A DNA stretch of 64,000 bases from Actinomycetota bacterium (GCA_009698815.1 WLPJ01000008.1:1-64000); one strand, 5' to 3'; shown: positions 1 to 11,620, numbered from the stretch's first letter. Notes: generated from the letters alone by a model not told the origin. Numbers and translations are program-made.

Positions 1-65
1 CGACGTGTCTGATGTCCGAAGTGGACTCCACTGTCGAGAAGTTCTCGCATTGTTACAACTGCCAT
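1..65 (-). CDS. rpsB: 30S ribosomal protein S2, N-terminus only (runs off left edge)
   Basis: Reading the minus strand from the ATG at 65 gives MAVVTMRELLDSGVHFGHQT, which is the N-terminus of ribosomal protein S2 (family signature LLxxGVHFGHQ). Only about 21 codons lie in the window. A purine-rich Shine-Dalgarno-like stretch (AAGAAAGAGAG, minus strand, about 73-83) precedes the start. S2 joins the 30S subunit late in assembly and is needed for initiation. The gene follows xerC on the same strand behind a 276-nt leader. Short as it is, the match is unambiguous. Confidence 0.93.
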   Translation of the reverse strand, partial: MAVVTMRELLDSGVHFGHQTR

Positions 66-83
66 GGCAGCGCTCTCTTTCTT

Positions 84-169
84 AGGTTTTTGCGCACAGC
101 GCAATAAACCTGATCGGTTGGTGGCTAAACAATTTGTTAAGCCCGTCGCACCTACAACGCCGACCAACC
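84..169 (-). promoter_or_regulatory. Structured 5' leader of rpsB (two stacked hairpins)
   Basis: On the minus-strand transcript, 163-169 (GGTTGGT) pairs with 116-122 (ACCAACC), and 159-161 with 123-125, giving a 10-bp stem with one bulge. Directly after it, 84-111 forms a 12-bp stem (AGGTTT/AAACCT plus TTGCGC/GCGCAA arms, one bulge, 3-nt loop) that ends at the edge of the ribosome-binding stretch. No U-run follows, so it is not a terminator. S2 is known to repress its own mRNA in other bacteria; that this leader does the same is inference. The rest of the xerC-rpsB gap (170-341) shows no gene and no convincing promoter. Confidence 0.5.
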
Positions 170-341
170 TTTGAAAATAAATTTCTTAAGTTGGACCGAA
201 GTGGCTTGTATTCCCTGACATTTCAATTACTGAATTGGTCAGTTCATACATAAGTGCTGAGATGTCACCCTAATTTTCGTTCCCGAATAACTAAGGTGCA
301 GGGGGAATCTTACCTTCTCAAAAGGGGTGCAAAATCCACGG

Positions 342-1271
342 CTAATCCTGTTTTTCTGCGCGGGGGTGGGCTTGTTTAAATGCTTTTTGCAGACGTTCGG
401 TGGAAACGTGGGTGTAAATCTGGGTAGTAGCAAGGGAGGCGTGCCCCAATATTTCTTGGACGGTTCGCAGGTCGGCGCCACCTTCTAATAAATGTGTTGC
501 CGCCGAATGTCGCAGCGCATGTGGACCCATTCTCTGCGCCCCTTCGAGCGCTTCAAGTGCGTGATAAACCACGGTACGAACAGTGCGTTGATCGATTCGC
601 TTGCCGCGCGAACCAAGAAAAACTGCGCGCATCGATTTTTCACCTGCTAAAGCTGCGCGTCCATTCTTTAACCAATTCTCAAGTGCGCGCATCGCCGGGT
701 TGCCGATCGGAATAGTGCGCTCTTTATTGCCTTTTCCTAATACGCGAATCGTCTGCCTTTGATAATCAATATCTTCTAAATCCAAACCACAGAGTTCAGA
801 GACGCGCGCACCGGAGGCGTACAAGATTTCGAGCATCGCACAATCTCTCTTTGAAATTGGGTCATCTTCTTCAGCAACTCTGGTCGCCATCGAATCCATG
901 GCAGTTGAAGCATCGGCAACGCTTAAAACATCTGGCAAAGTACGCGCACCTTTAGGGGTGGCTAGGGTCGCGCCAACATCTTTTGTGAGATAGCCTTTTT
1001 TAGTCACCCACTTTGTAAATAAACGAATCGAGGTAGCACGGCGCGACATAGTTGTGCGCGCTCCCCCTTTGATTTGCTGGTTAGCAAGCCACGATCGAAT
1101 GTGCGAGAGCTCCAAAGTTGCAAAATCATTTACATCTAACTTAGTTAAATGATCGAAAAAGGAATCTAGATCACCCATATAGGCACGAACTGTGTGTACC
1201 GAAAGATTTCGCTCTGCTTCTAAATAACGTTCAAATGCGCTGCGAATATCACTTAATGCAACGCTAGTCAT
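342..1271 (-). CDS. xerC: Tyrosine recombinase XerC
   Basis: 309 residues, the usual size for Xer recombinases, which resolve chromosome dimers at the dif site together with FtsK. The N-terminal SAM-like DNA-binding domain covers roughly residues 1-95 and the catalytic domain 110-300. The catalytic set is complete: Arg156 (ASGARVSEL), Lys180, His251/Arg254 (HALRH), His277 (LGHASL) and the nucleophile Tyr286 (TTQIYTHVS). I chose the ATG at 1271, where homology begins and which lies 10 nt after the cimA stop; a longer frame would run into cimA. It is the last gene of the branched-chain operon and precedes rpsB. Housekeeping XerC fits better than a phage integrase, because the protein is compact and the context is conserved. 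XerC rather than XerD is a judgement from context. Confidence 0.88.
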   Translation of the reverse strand: MTSVALSDIRSAFERYLEAERNLSVHTVRAYMGDLDSFFDHLTKLDVNDFATLELSHIRSWLANQQIKGGARTTMSRRATSIRLFTKWVTKKGYLTKDVGATLATPKGARTLPDVLSVADASTAMDSMATRVAEEDDPISKRDCAMLEILYASGARVSELCGLDLEDIDYQRQTIRVLGKGNKERTIPIGNPAMRALENWLKNGRAALAGEKSMRAVFLGSRGKRIDQRTVRTVVYHALEALEGAQRMGPHALRHSAATHLLEGGADLRTVQEILGHASLATTQIYTHVSTERLQKAFKQAHPRAEKQD

Positions 1272-1281
1272 ACGATAAAGG

Positions 1282-2871
1282 TTACTCGGGTTTGCGCCCT
1301 TGACGCAGTAAGCCGAAGGTAACTGCATCTTCAAGTGCCATGGCGGATGCGGCTATAACATTTTCGTGAACGCCCACAGTGTTCCATTCACCTTTGCCAT
1401 CTGAAGTTTCCACGAGAACACGAGTGATCGCACCGGTTCCGAGGCGACCTTCAAGAATACGAACTTTGTAATCAGTAAGTTCTAGAACTTCAAGTTCTGG
1501 ATATAGCTGCTTTAAACCAGAGCGAAGTGCGTTATCAAATGCGTTAACCGGACCGTTTCCAGAACCAGAGCATGAGATCGCTTTGCCTTGCGAAGTAACT
1601 GTTACTTCAGCCTTAGTAATAATGCTCTGGTTTTCAGCTCGTTCTACCGTGGTTAACCAATGATCTATTTGAAAAAATGACGGGCGCTTTCCATTTACTT
1701 CTTCTAGCAATAACAGTTCAAAGGATGCATCGGCTGCTTCAAAAGTGAAGCCGCGAGATTCCATCTCTTTTACACGATCGACAATGCGGCCAAGAAGTTC
1801 GCGATCTCCGCCTAGATCAACACCTAGTTCTTGGGATTTCAATTCAATTGAGGCGCGGCCAGCCATTTCAGATACCAACATCCGCATATCATTTCCAACA
1901 GATTCAGGATCTTCGTGTTGATACAAGAAAGGGTCAACTTTGATTGCAGATGCGTGGAGTCCGGCTTTGTGTGCAAAGGCTGAAACTCCAACGTAGGGCT
2001 GGCGTCCAGATGGAGAAATATTTGTAATTTCAGCAACTGCATGTGAGATTCGGAATGACTCTCTTAGGAAATTTGTAGGAAGAACTAACTGCTTCTTCTT
2101 TAGCTCCAGATTAGCGATGATTGTGACTAAGTCTGCGTTTCCAGTTCGCTCGCCGTAACCATTTAGAGTGCCTTGAACGTGGGTTGCACCTGCTGCAACC
2201 GCCGCCATTGAGTTAGCAACTGCGCAGCCAGTGTCGTTGTGGCAATGGATACCGATACGTGCAGAAGTTGCAGTTAAAACATCATGAACCACTTCAGCGA
2301 TTTCATCGGGCAACATCCCGCCATTGGTATCACAAAGCGCAGCAACATCGGCGCCTGCATCCATTGCAACGCGAATAACCTCGAGTGCGTATTCGCGATT
2401 AGCGCGATAGCCGTCAAAGAAATGTTCGGCATCAAGAAAAACGCGTTGCCCTTCTTGGCGAAGGTGAATAACTGAATCGCGAATCATCGCAAGGTTCTCT
2501 TCTAGCGTGGTTTTCAAAGCAAGATCAACGTGGCGATCAAATGCTTTTGCAACCAGAGTTACGGCAGGAGCACCAGAATCGCGAAGTGCGCCCAGCAAAA
2601 CATCATCAGCAGCCTTTGCACCTGGGCGACGAGTTGTTCCAAAGGCCACAAAAGTGGCGTTCTTAAGTTTCAACTCTTTCTTGGCGAGAGCGAAGAATTC
2701 AGTATCTTTTGGATTAGCTCCTGGCCAACCGCCTTCAATAAAACCAACACCAAGATCATCTAGGTGACGCGCGATGGTTAGCTTGTCGTGGACAGAGAGA
2801 TTTAAACCTTCTTGTTGTGCGCCATCGCGCAGAGTTGTGTCATATATATGAAACGCATCCGATACTGGCAT
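1282..2871 (-). CDS. cimA: (R)-citramalate synthase CimA
   Basis: 529 residues, LeuA/homocitrate-synthase superfamily. The DTTLRDG motif (residues 11-17) and metal-binding HCHND (His209, His211) mark the TIM-barrel domain; the C-terminal ~150 residues look like the LeuA-type regulatory domain. The family condenses pyruvate with acetyl-CoA to citramalate, the threonine-independent entry to 2-ketobutyrate and isoleucine. The length and the sequence around DGAQQEG fit the ~530-residue citramalate synthase group better than 2-isopropylmalate synthase. The start ATG overlaps the ilvE stop by one base (TAATG), implying translational coupling. Downstream LeuC/LeuD partners are not in this window. 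A 2-isopropylmalate or homocitrate synthase activity cannot be excluded by reading alone. Confidence 0.86.
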   Translation of the reverse strand: MPVSDAFHIYDTTLRDGAQQEGLNLSVHDKLTIARHLDDLGVGFIEGGWPGANPKDTEFFALAKKELKLKNATFVAFGTTRRPGAKAADDVLLGALRDSGAPAVTLVAKAFDRHVDLALKTTLEENLAMIRDSVIHLRQEGQRVFLDAEHFFDGYRANREYALEVIRVAMDAGADVAALCDTNGGMLPDEIAEVVHDVLTATSARIGIHCHNDTGCAVANSMAAVAAGATHVQGTLNGYGERTGNADLVTIIANLELKKKQLVLPTNFLRESFRISHAVAEITNISPSGRQPYVGVSAFAHKAGLHASAIKVDPFLYQHEDPESVGNDMRMLVSEMAGRASIELKSQELGVDLGGDRELLGRIVDRVKEMESRGFTFEAADASFELLLLEEVNGKRPSFFQIDHWLTTVERAENQSIITKAEVTVTSQGKAISCSGSGNGPVNAFDNALRSGLKQLYPELEVLELTDYKVRILEGRLGTGAITRVLVETSDGKGEWNTVGVHENVIAASAMALEDAVTFGLLRQGRKPE

Positions 2872-3950
2872 TAGATAACCCGCTTCATCCAGTCGTGCTT
2901 ATCAGCCGTTGTCCCATGCTGAATCGCGAGTAAATGATTTCTGATTTCCATGGTGATCTTGCCAGGTTGTCCATCGCCTGTGACCCATTTGCCCATGGCG
3001 CTCTTGGCTTGACCGACTGGCGAAACTACCGCTGCGGTACCGCATGCAAAAATTTCTGTAATTTCACCTGACGCTACGCCCTCGCGCCAATCATCAATCG
3101 ACAACATAACTTCTTCAGTCTTGTATCCCAAATCTTTAGCAGCAGAAAGAATTGAGTCGCGCGTGATTCCGGGAAGAAGCGTTCCGGTCAGCTTCGGGGT
3201 TATTACAGATGCGCCAGCGCCTTTACCTTTAACGAAGTAAAGGTTCATGCCACCCATCTCTTCAATCCATTTACGTTCTTTGGCATCGATCCAAACAACT
3301 TGGTCGCAGCCTTCTTTCGCAGCGGCTTTTTGCGCAACAAGGGATGCCGCATAGTTTCCACCGCACTTGGCTTCACCTGTTCCGCCCAGCGCTGCGCGAA
3401 CATATTCGGTTGAGATCCATACTGAGACCGCCTTAGATGGATCAAAGTAAGCACCAGCTGGCGTTGCAATAAGAATGTATGTCGCCTTATTAGAAGGCCG
3501 AACGCCAAGCCCAACTTCAGTTGCGATCATAAATGGGCGGATATAGAGCGACTCTCCAACTTTATTTGGAACCCATCCAGCATCGCGCGATACAAGTGCG
3601 TTAACTGTCTCCAAGAATAAAGCTTCAGGCATTTCTGGAAGCGCCAATCGTGCTGCGGATTTAGCAAAGCGACGGGCATTTGCTTCGGGGCGAAATAATG
3701 AAATGCCGCCATCTGGTTGGCGATATGCCTTCATACCTTCGAAGATCTCTTGTCCATAGTGAAAAACTGCAGTGGCCGGATCTAAAGAAAGTGGACCATA
3801 AGGAATTAACGAAGGCTCAGCCCAACCATCTTTTTCTGTCCATTCGCAGATAACCATGTGATCGGTGTAGTACTTACCAAATCCACCTTCAGCAACTAAA
3901 GCATCGCGAGTCGCAACATCTTTGGCATTGGGATTTAGTGAAATTTTCAT
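2871..3950 (-). CDS. ilvE: Branched-chain amino acid aminotransferase
   Basis: 359 residues, fold-type IV PLP enzyme that transfers the amino group between glutamate and the keto acids of Leu, Ile and Val. The motif GQEIFEGMKAYR (about residue 67) and the Schiff-base lysine context EAKCGGNYAAS (about 195-205) are the signatures of the large BCAT group shared by actinobacteria and mitochondria. It is co-transcribed: its ATG at 3950 is one base from the leuB stop, and its stop overlaps the cimA start. It carries out the last step for all three branched-chain amino acids whose upstream enzymes are encoded in the same operon. Confidence 0.95.
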   Translation of the reverse strand: MKISLNPNAKDVATRDALVAEGGFGKYYTDHMVICEWTEKDGWAEPSLIPYGPLSLDPATAVFHYGQEIFEGMKAYRQPDGGISLFRPEANARRFAKSAARLALPEMPEALFLETVNALVSRDAGWVPNKVGESLYIRPFMIATEVGLGVRPSNKATYILIATPAGAYFDPSKAVSVWISTEYVRAALGGTGEAKCGGNYAASLVAQKAAAKEGCDQVVWIDAKERKWIEEMGGMNLYFVKGKGAGASVITPKLTGTLLPGITRDSILSAAKDLGYKTEEVMLSIDDWREGVASGEITEIFACGTAAVVSPVGQAKSAMGKWVTGDGQPGKITMEIRNHLLAIQHGTTADKHDWMKRVI

Positions 3951-3951
3951 T

Positions 3952-4986
3952 TTAAAGTTGCGCTAAGAGCGCATCTCCGATTTCGGTAGTGCTGCGCTTC
4001 TTATCACCACGGATTAGCAAATCAGCGTTTACTGCAGCTTCAATTTCACGGGCAGCACTTTGATAGCCCAAATGATCCATCATCATCGCAACTGACATAA
4101 CTGTTGCTGTTGGATCAGCCAAATTCTTACCTGCGATATCTGGGGCTGAACCATGTACAGGTTCAAACATAGATGGGAATGCACCAGTTGGGTTGATGTT
4201 TCCTGATGCGGCAAGTCCGATGCCACCACAAATTGCGGCTGCAATGTCAGTCAAAATATCTCCGAAGAGATTATCCGTGACAACTACATCAAAGCGTTCA
4301 GGGTTGGTAACAAAGAACATTGATGCTGCATCAACATGTAAATAATCAGTAGTCACCGTCGGAAACTCTTTTGCAACTTCGTTAAAAGTACGAGTCCAGA
4401 GGCTGCCTGCGCGAGTTAGCACGTTGTTCTTATGAACAAGTGTTAACTTCTTACGATCGCGCTTTGCAGCACGTGCAAATGCATCACGAATTACGCGCTC
4501 TGCGCCACGTCGAGTGTTTAGGGATTCTTCCGTTGCTATTTCGGCATCTGTGCCTTCAGCCAGGACACCTCCTGCACCTACATATGGACCTTCAGTGCCT
4601 TCGCGCACAACAATGAAATCAATTGGCGCCTTTGTGGCAAGCGGTCCGATCACTCCCGCGCGTAAAACTGCAGGACGCAAGTTAATGTAATGATCGAAGG
4701 CGAAACGTAACTTCAGCAGCAATCCGCGTTCTAGAACTCCACTTGGAACTGTTGGATCTCCAACTGCGCCAAGCAAGATGACATCTGCTTTGGCAAGTTC
4801 GGCCAAAACTGAATCAGGAAGAACTTCCCCCGTGCGATGCCAATATCCCGCGCCCAGATCGTATTCAGTCTTTTCAAAAGCTACGCCATGTTTTGCGGCA
4901 ACCTTATCTAAGACGCGAATTCCTTGAGCAATCACTTCTGGACCGATTCCATCACCAGCGATTACGGCAAGATTTATCTTCTTCAT
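3952..4986 (-). CDS. leuB: 3-isopropylmalate dehydrogenase
   Basis: 344 residues, the short actinobacterial LeuB form of the isocitrate/isopropylmalate dehydrogenase family; it oxidises and decarboxylates 3-isopropylmalate with NAD in leucine synthesis. Visible motifs are GDGIGPEV near the N-terminus, the metal-binding and substrate region [14 protein letters not shown] (about 237-250), and the NAD-binding [13 protein letters not shown] near residue 278. A GAGAAG ribosome-binding stretch precedes the ATG at 4986. It lies between serA and ilvE, 12 nt after serA. leuA and leuCD are absent from the window, so the leucine branch is only partly encoded here. Confidence 0.95.
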   Translation of the reverse strand: MKKINLAVIAGDGIGPEVIAQGIRVLDKVAAKHGVAFEKTEYDLGAGYWHRTGEVLPDSVLAELAKADVILLGAVGDPTVPSGVLERGLLLKLRFAFDHYINLRPAVLRAGVIGPLATKAPIDFIVVREGTEGPYVGAGGVLAEGTDAEIATEESLNTRRGAERVIRDAFARAAKRDRKKLTLVHKNNVLTRAGSLWTRTFNEVAKEFPTVTTDYLHVDAASMFFVTNPERFDVVVTDNLFGDILTDIAAAICGGIGLAASGNINPTGAFPSMFEPVHGSAPDIAGKNLADPTATVMSVAMMMDHLGYQSAAREIEAAVNADLLIRGDKKRSTTEIGDALLAQL

Positions 4987-4998
4987 AATAACTTCTCG

Positions 4999-7630
<2,632 letters not shown>

Positions 7631-7641
7631 TTAGTTTCGAG

Positions 7642-7929
7642 TTAGTTCTGGTAATCGGGTTGGGTGTCGTGCTTTGAATTGCTGATCGCACCTTCGAGAA
7701 TCTCTTCGATACGGATCACATTTATTAACTTATCTAATTGGGCAATAACTTGTTCCAAAGAGTGACCTTCGACGTTTACTTCGATGATCATCTTAGAAAT
7801 CTTAGAGTTTTCAGTTGGGCCAACAGTCAGCGAATCGATGTTGTAAAGGCGTCGCGCAAAGAGACCTGCTACACGGGCTAAAACACCTGGTTCGTTTTCA
7901 ACGAGAACTTCTAATTTATGAATAGCCAT
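7642..7929 (-). CDS. ilvN: Acetolactate synthase regulatory subunit, single ACT domain (short form)
   Basis: 95 residues. The first ~75 form the ACT domain that binds valine and activates IlvB (LEVLVENEPGVLARVAGLF, then YNIDSLTVGPTE). IlvH/IlvN of most bacteria, including mycobacteria and corynebacteria, is 160-175 residues with a second C-terminal domain; here the protein stops soon after the ACT domain with an unrelated polar tail. The 23 nt to ilvC leave no room for a lost domain in another frame, so this is a real short gene, similar in size to enterobacterial IlvM/IlvN. The start codon overlaps the ilvB stop by one base, as expected for a coupled subunit. Confidence 0.92.
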   Translation of the reverse strand: MAIHKLEVLVENEPGVLARVAGLFARRLYNIDSLTVGPTENSKISKMIIEVNVEGHSLEQVIAQLDKLINVIRIEEILEGAISNSKHDTQPDYQN

Positions 7930-9689
7930 TAGAGCTCCTGTGAATCCCAGTCAGGCGCCGTAGCGCGGGCGATTAAGATTTCATCATTTGATGTTCCGGC
8001 GGCAACCATTGGCCAAACCATGGCATCGCGATGAACACGGAAATCAACAACAACTGGCTGATCATTTATAGACATTGCTTTTTCAATTGTTGCATCAACG
8101 TCATTTGGGCTATCGCAAGAAAGACCAACGCAACCCATAGATTCTGCCAACATTGGGAAGTTTGGAATCCGCTTAGACTCAAGGCTGGTGTTTGAATAAC
8201 GGCTGTCATAGAACAAGGTTTGCCATTGGCGAACCATTCCTAAGCTTTCATTGTTAATGATTGCGACCTTGATTGGAATGTTATTTAAGGCGCACGTAAC
8301 AAGTTCTTGATTTGTCATTTGGAAACAACCATCGCCATCTATTGCCCAAACAGTTGTATCTGGAGCGCCAACTTTTGCACCCATCGCAGCTGGAACGCCA
8401 TAACCCATCGTGCCCGCACCGCCTGAGTTAAGCCAAGTACGTGGTTTTTCATAACTAATAAATTGTGCTGCCCACATCTGATGTTGGCCAACACCTGCGG
8501 TGAAGATTGTGTCAGGGCCACAAATCTTTCCAAGTCGCTCGATTACAAGTTGCGGTGACAACGCACCATCGGCTGGTGTGTCATAACCCAATGGATAAGT
8601 TGCTCTTAACTTATTCATGCTTTCGATCCAAGGTGAAAGATCAGTACGTCCCTTAGCAAGAACGGCGGTAAGTGCTGGAATAAGGGCTGTAATGGTTTCG
8701 CGCAAGTCACCGATTACAGCAACATCGGCATAGCGATTCTTACCGATTTCTGCAGGATCGATATCTGCGTGAATAATCTTGGCATTTTGCGCGAATGTTG
8801 AAAGTTTTCCAGTTACGCGATCATCAAAGCGTGCGCCTAAAGTTATAAGCAAATCAGCCTTTTGAAGTGCAGTCACTGCAGCAACGGTTCCGTGCATGCC
8901 GGGCATACCAAGATGTTGCGGATGCGAATCTGGGAAAGCACCACGCGCCATCAAAGTTGTAACAACTGGTGCACCAAGAAGTTGGGCAAGTTCTAGTAAT
9001 TCGCGGGATGCATTAGCTTTGATGACACCGCCGCCAACATAGAAAACGGGCTTCGCAGATTGCGCGATAAGCGCTGCCGCATCGCTGATAGCGCTCTTAT
9101 TTGGCTGTATCTGTGGTTTGTAACCAGCCAGGTTTACAGTTGTTGGCCAATCAAATGTTGTCTGCTTCTGAAGTGCATCTTTTGCAATGTCAACAAGAAC
9201 CGGACCAGGCCGACCTGATGTGGCGATGTGAAATGCTTCGGCAATGACACGTGGGATGTCATCTGGGTTGGTAACTAAAAAGTTATGTTTGGTAAATGGC
9301 ATCGTGATGCCACGGATATCTGCTTCTTGAAAAGCATCGGTTCCGATTGCAAGAGATGGAACTTGACCTGTAATTGCAACAACCGCAACTGAGTCCATTG
9401 CAGCATCGGCAAGTGGTGTAACTAAATTTGTCGCGCCAGGCCCAGATGTTGCAATGCAAACGCCAGCACGTCCAGTTACTTGCGCATAACCGGTTGCAGC
9501 ATGTCCAGCACCTTGTTCGTGGCGAACCAAGATGTGGCGAATTGTTGAATCATAAATTGGATCGTAAGCAGGAAGAATCGCGCCGCCCGGAATTCCAAAC
9601 ATCACATCAACGTTGGCTGCTTCAAGGCTTTTGACCAATGAAGAAGCTCCAGTCATTGCGGTGCCGTTGGCAGTTGGTACATGTGCCAT
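7929..9689 (-). CDS. ilvB: Acetolactate synthase catalytic subunit
   Basis: 586 residues, thiamine-diphosphate enzyme. It condenses two pyruvates, or pyruvate with 2-ketobutyrate, as the first common step of valine, leucine and isoleucine synthesis. Motifs: [10 protein letters not shown] and the catalytic Glu in [15 protein letters not shown] near the N-terminus, the FAD-binding middle domain, and the ThDP motif beginning [14 protein letters not shown] (about residue 455). AAGGAG lies seven bases before the ATG. It is the first structural gene after the leader peptide and attenuator at 9740-9843, so its expression should follow charged branched-chain tRNA supply. Confidence 0.97.
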   Translation of the reverse strand: MAHVPTANGTAMTGASSLVKSLEAANVDVMFGIPGGAILPAYDPIYDSTIRHILVRHEQGAGHAATGYAQVTGRAGVCIATSGPGATNLVTPLADAAMDSVAVVAITGQVPSLAIGTDAFQEADIRGITMPFTKHNFLVTNPDDIPRVIAEAFHIATSGRPGPVLVDIAKDALQKQTTFDWPTTVNLAGYKPQIQPNKSAISDAAALIAQSAKPVFYVGGGVIKANASRELLELAQLLGAPVVTTLMARGAFPDSHPQHLGMPGMHGTVAAVTALQKADLLITLGARFDDRVTGKLSTFAQNAKIIHADIDPAEIGKNRYADVAVIGDLRETITALIPALTAVLAKGRTDLSPWIESMNKLRATYPLGYDTPADGALSPQLVIERLGKICGPDTIFTAGVGQHQMWAAQFISYEKPRTWLNSGGAGTMGYGVPAAMGAKVGAPDTTVWAIDGDGCFQMTNQELVTCALNNIPIKVAIINNESLGMVRQWQTLFYDSRYSNTSLESKRIPNFPMLAESMGCVGLSCDSPNDVDATIEKAMSINDQPVVVDFRVHRDAMVWPMVAAGTSNDEILIARATAPDWDSQEL

Positions 9690-9739
9690 CTTCGTACTCC
9701 TTTCCTTGCTAATCGAAATTTCTTTCTACTTATTAAACG

Positions 9740-9763
9740 AAAAAACCCTCAGATATCTGAGGG
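9740..9763 (-). terminator. Rho-independent terminator of the ilvB attenuator
   Basis: On the minus strand, 9746-9763 is a perfect inverted repeat, CCCTCAG-ATAT-CTGAGGG, followed at once by six U (9740-9745). It sits between the leader peptide stop (9787) and ilvB (9689), so termination here would prevent transcription of the whole operon. The leader segment AACCTCA (codons Leu-Thr-Ser) can pair with TGAGGGTT of the terminator 3' arm with one bulge, a possible antiterminator; that pairing is inferred, not tested. Confidence 0.85.
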
Positions 9764-9787
9764 CGCGTGCTTTAAAAAGGCACGCGC
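9763..9787 (-). promoter_or_regulatory. Hairpin between leader peptide and terminator
   Basis: Arms GCGCGTGC (9780-9787, minus strand) and GCACGCGC (9763-9770) pair over 8 bp with a 9-nt loop. The 5' arm includes the last base of the leader stop codon. The leader segment GCTCGCGC (codons Lys-Leu-Ala-Leu) resembles the 3' arm at 7 of 8 bases and could compete for the 5' arm. This is the layout expected of an amino-acid attenuator with alternative pairings. It could act as pause hairpin or antiterminator; sequence alone does not decide. Confidence 0.6.
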
Positions 9788-9843
9788 TATCGAATCACCA
9801 CCACAATTGCTGATGATGAGGTTAGCGCGAGCTTCTTTTCCAT
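9787..9843 (-). CDS. ilvB leader peptide (branched-chain attenuator)
   Basis: ATG at 9843 to TAG at 9787-9789 encodes the 18-residue peptide MEKKLALTSSSAIVVVIR. Five consecutive branched-chain codons (Ile-Val-Val-Val-Ile) lie just before the stop, which is the signature of a ribosome-stalling leader peptide. A hairpin and a strong terminator follow, then ilvB. Attenuation of ilvBNC by a Val-rich leader peptide is known in Corynebacterium glutamicum. A GGAG (9853-9856) lies nine bases upstream, but the best -10 (9850-9855) overlaps it and would start the transcript at or next to the ATG, so the peptide may be read from a leaderless message. An in-frame ATG at 9849 would add two residues. Confidence 0.8.
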   Translation of the reverse strand: MEKKLALTSSSAIVVVIR

Positions 9844-9849
9844 GCCCAT

Positions 9850-9879
9850 ATTCTCCAACGCCAATGGCTTACTAGTCAA
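9850..9879 (-). promoter_or_regulatory. Probable promoter of the ilvB operon
   Basis: Minus strand: -35 TTGACT (9874-9879), 18-nt spacer, -10 GAGAAT (9850-9855). A start 6-7 nt downstream falls on the ATG of the leader peptide at 9843. The -35 is near consensus and the -10 is moderate. It lies in the 220-nt gap between ilvD and ilvB, so the operon need not depend on read-through from ilvD. Confidence 0.5.
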
Positions 9880-9909
9880 GGTTTGAGATGTAAGTCTCAG
9901 ATTGTGAAA

Positions 9910-11583
9910 CTAGCCGCAGACCGCGCCCTTGGATGCAGAGCCCACAGTCTTGGAATACTTGGCCAAGACTCCACGAGTGAATTTATGAGGCAATGGTTGC
10001 CAGCCAACTTTGCGAGCCGCAAGTTCTGCAGGATCGACCAAGAGATCCAAGGTGCGCGCTTTAATATCAATTCTAACTAAATCACCATCTTTAATAAATG
10101 CAATGGGTCCACCATCGACTGCTTCTGGTGCAACATGTCCAACACAAAGGCCTGTTGATCCACCAGAGAAGCGACCATCAGTTAAAAGCAAAGTTGATTT
10201 ACCAAGACCAGCGCCTTTAATTGCACCAGTAATCATTAGCATCTCGCGCATTCCTGGTCCACCCTTTGGACCCTCATAACGGATTACAACTACATCACCG
10301 GCTTGAATGGTGCCGTTTTCTAGCGCGGCCATTGCAGCTTGTTCGCGTTCAAAGACGCGTGCTGGGCCTTGGAAAGATTCGATGCCAATACCTGCGGTCT
10401 TACAAACTGCGCCATCTGTTGCAAGTGATCCGCCAAGAATCGTGATTCCGACATCTGTAGAAAGTGGCGTGGCAACGGCATGCAAAATATCGCCATCAAC
10501 ATCTGGTGGATTAATTCCAGCCAAGTTTTCGGCCATAGTTTTTCCAGTAACTGTCATGACATCGCCGTGCAATAGGCCAGCATCAAGAAGGGCTTTAAGA
10601 ATTACAGGTACTCCCCCGACGCGATCCATATCAGTCATTACATAGCGACCAAATGGTTTCAAATCTCCCAGCAGTGGAACCTTAGAACCGATGCGGTGGA
10701 AATCATCGAGTGATAAATCAACTTCTGCTTCATGGGCGATCGCAAGTAAGTGAAGCACTGCATTCGTCGAGCCGCCCACTGCCATAACTGCAGTGATGGC
10801 ATTTTCAAATGCACGCTTTGTCAAAATATCGCGAGTAGTAAGTCCAAGTTTGATCATATTTACAACGGCTGCACCGGATTGAACTGCAAATGCATCACGA
10901 CGGCGATCAACTGCCGGCGGTGCAGCAGAACCTGGAAGCGAGAGACCAATTGCTTCGCCAACTGTTGCCATTGTGTTTGCGGTGTACATACCGCCACATG
11001 CACCTTCACCCGGGCAGATGGCGCGTTCAATCTGATCAACACGCTCTTTGGTAATCAATCCGCGTGCGCAAGCACCGACTGCCTCAAATGCATCAATGAT
11101 GGTGACATCGTTTCCATCTACTTGGCCGGGCAGTGTGGAACCTGCATAAACAAATACCGATGCCACATCAATTCGCGCTGCTGCCATCATCATGCCGGGA
11201 AGTGATTTATCGCATCCAGCAAAAGTGACCATGCCATCAAAGCGTTCTGCCTGCATCACTGTCTCAACAGAATCTGCGATAACTTCACGCGAGACAAGTG
11301 AGAAGTGCATTCCTTCGTGCCCCATTGAGATTCCATCTGAAACTGAAATCGTGCCGAATTGCATAGGGAAACCACCAGCATCGATGACGCCTTGTTTGGA
11401 GGCTTTTGCTAAGCGATCTAAAGATAAATTACATGGGGTTATTTCATTCCAAGATGAAGCGATACCAATCTGTGGTTTTACCCAATCATCATCGCCCATT
11501 CCAACTGCGCGAAGCATGCCGCGGGCAGGTGCTCGCTCAAGACCATCTGTGACTAGCCCTGAACGTGGTTTCATCTGCGACAT
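9910..11583 (-). CDS. ilvD: Dihydroxy-acid dehydratase
   Basis: 557 residues, IlvD/Edd family iron-sulphur enzyme. It dehydrates 2,3-dihydroxy-isovalerate and its methyl homologue to the keto acids that IlvE aminates. Cluster-binding cysteines are seen in [14 protein letters not shown] (about residue 122) and [16 protein letters not shown] (about 190); the C-terminal [14 protein letters not shown] is also typical. No ribosome-binding site precedes the ATG, but a TANNNT -10 lies 7 nt upstream, so the message is probably leaderless. It is upstream of ilvB on the same strand, outside the attenuated unit, and divergent from the MFS gene. Confidence 0.96.
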   Translation of the reverse strand: MSQMKPRSGLVTDGLERAPARGMLRAVGMGDDDWVKPQIGIASSWNEITPCNLSLDRLAKASKQGVIDAGGFPMQFGTISVSDGISMGHEGMHFSLVSREVIADSVETVMQAERFDGMVTFAGCDKSLPGMMMAAARIDVASVFVYAGSTLPGQVDGNDVTIIDAFEAVGACARGLITKERVDQIERAICPGEGACGGMYTANTMATVGEAIGLSLPGSAAPPAVDRRRDAFAVQSGAAVVNMIKLGLTTRDILTKRAFENAITAVMAVGGSTNAVLHLLAIAHEAEVDLSLDDFHRIGSKVPLLGDLKPFGRYVMTDMDRVGGVPVILKALLDAGLLHGDVMTVTGKTMAENLAGINPPDVDGDILHAVATPLSTDVGITILGGSLATDGAVCKTAGIGIESFQGPARVFEREQAAMAALENGTIQAGDVVVIRYEGPKGGPGMREMLMITGAIKGAGLGKSTLLLTDGRFSGGSTGLCVGHVAPEAVDGGPIAFIKDGDLVRIDIKARTLDLLVDPAELAARKVGWQPLPHKFTRGVLAKYSKTVGSASKGAVCG

Positions 11584-11590
11584 GTGGGCA

Positions 11591-11620
11591 AGTCTAATAG
11601 AATGCGCTCATTCACTCCAA
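11591..11620 (-). promoter_or_regulatory. Probable leaderless promoter of ilvD
   Basis: Minus strand: -35 TTGGAG (11615-11620), 18-nt spacer, -10 TAGACT (11591-11596), then 7 nt to the ilvD ATG. The spacing places the transcript start on the start codon, which suits the lack of a Shine-Dalgarno. The 75-nt gap to the divergent MFS gene must hold both promoters. Confidence 0.5.

Noticed and set aside
170-341. dif site or small RNA gene next to xerC
   Set aside because: No XerC/XerD-type arms around a 6-bp centre and no recognisable RNA core were found.
342-1271. XerC as the integrase of the tRNA-Lys island
   Set aside because: It lies 54 kb away in a conserved housekeeping context and has the size and motifs of the chromosomal recombinase.
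10750-11205. Cys-rich 151-codon frame opposite ilvD
   Set aside because: The Cys-rich content is produced by the complement of ilvD codons; no start signal, and ilvD is certain.
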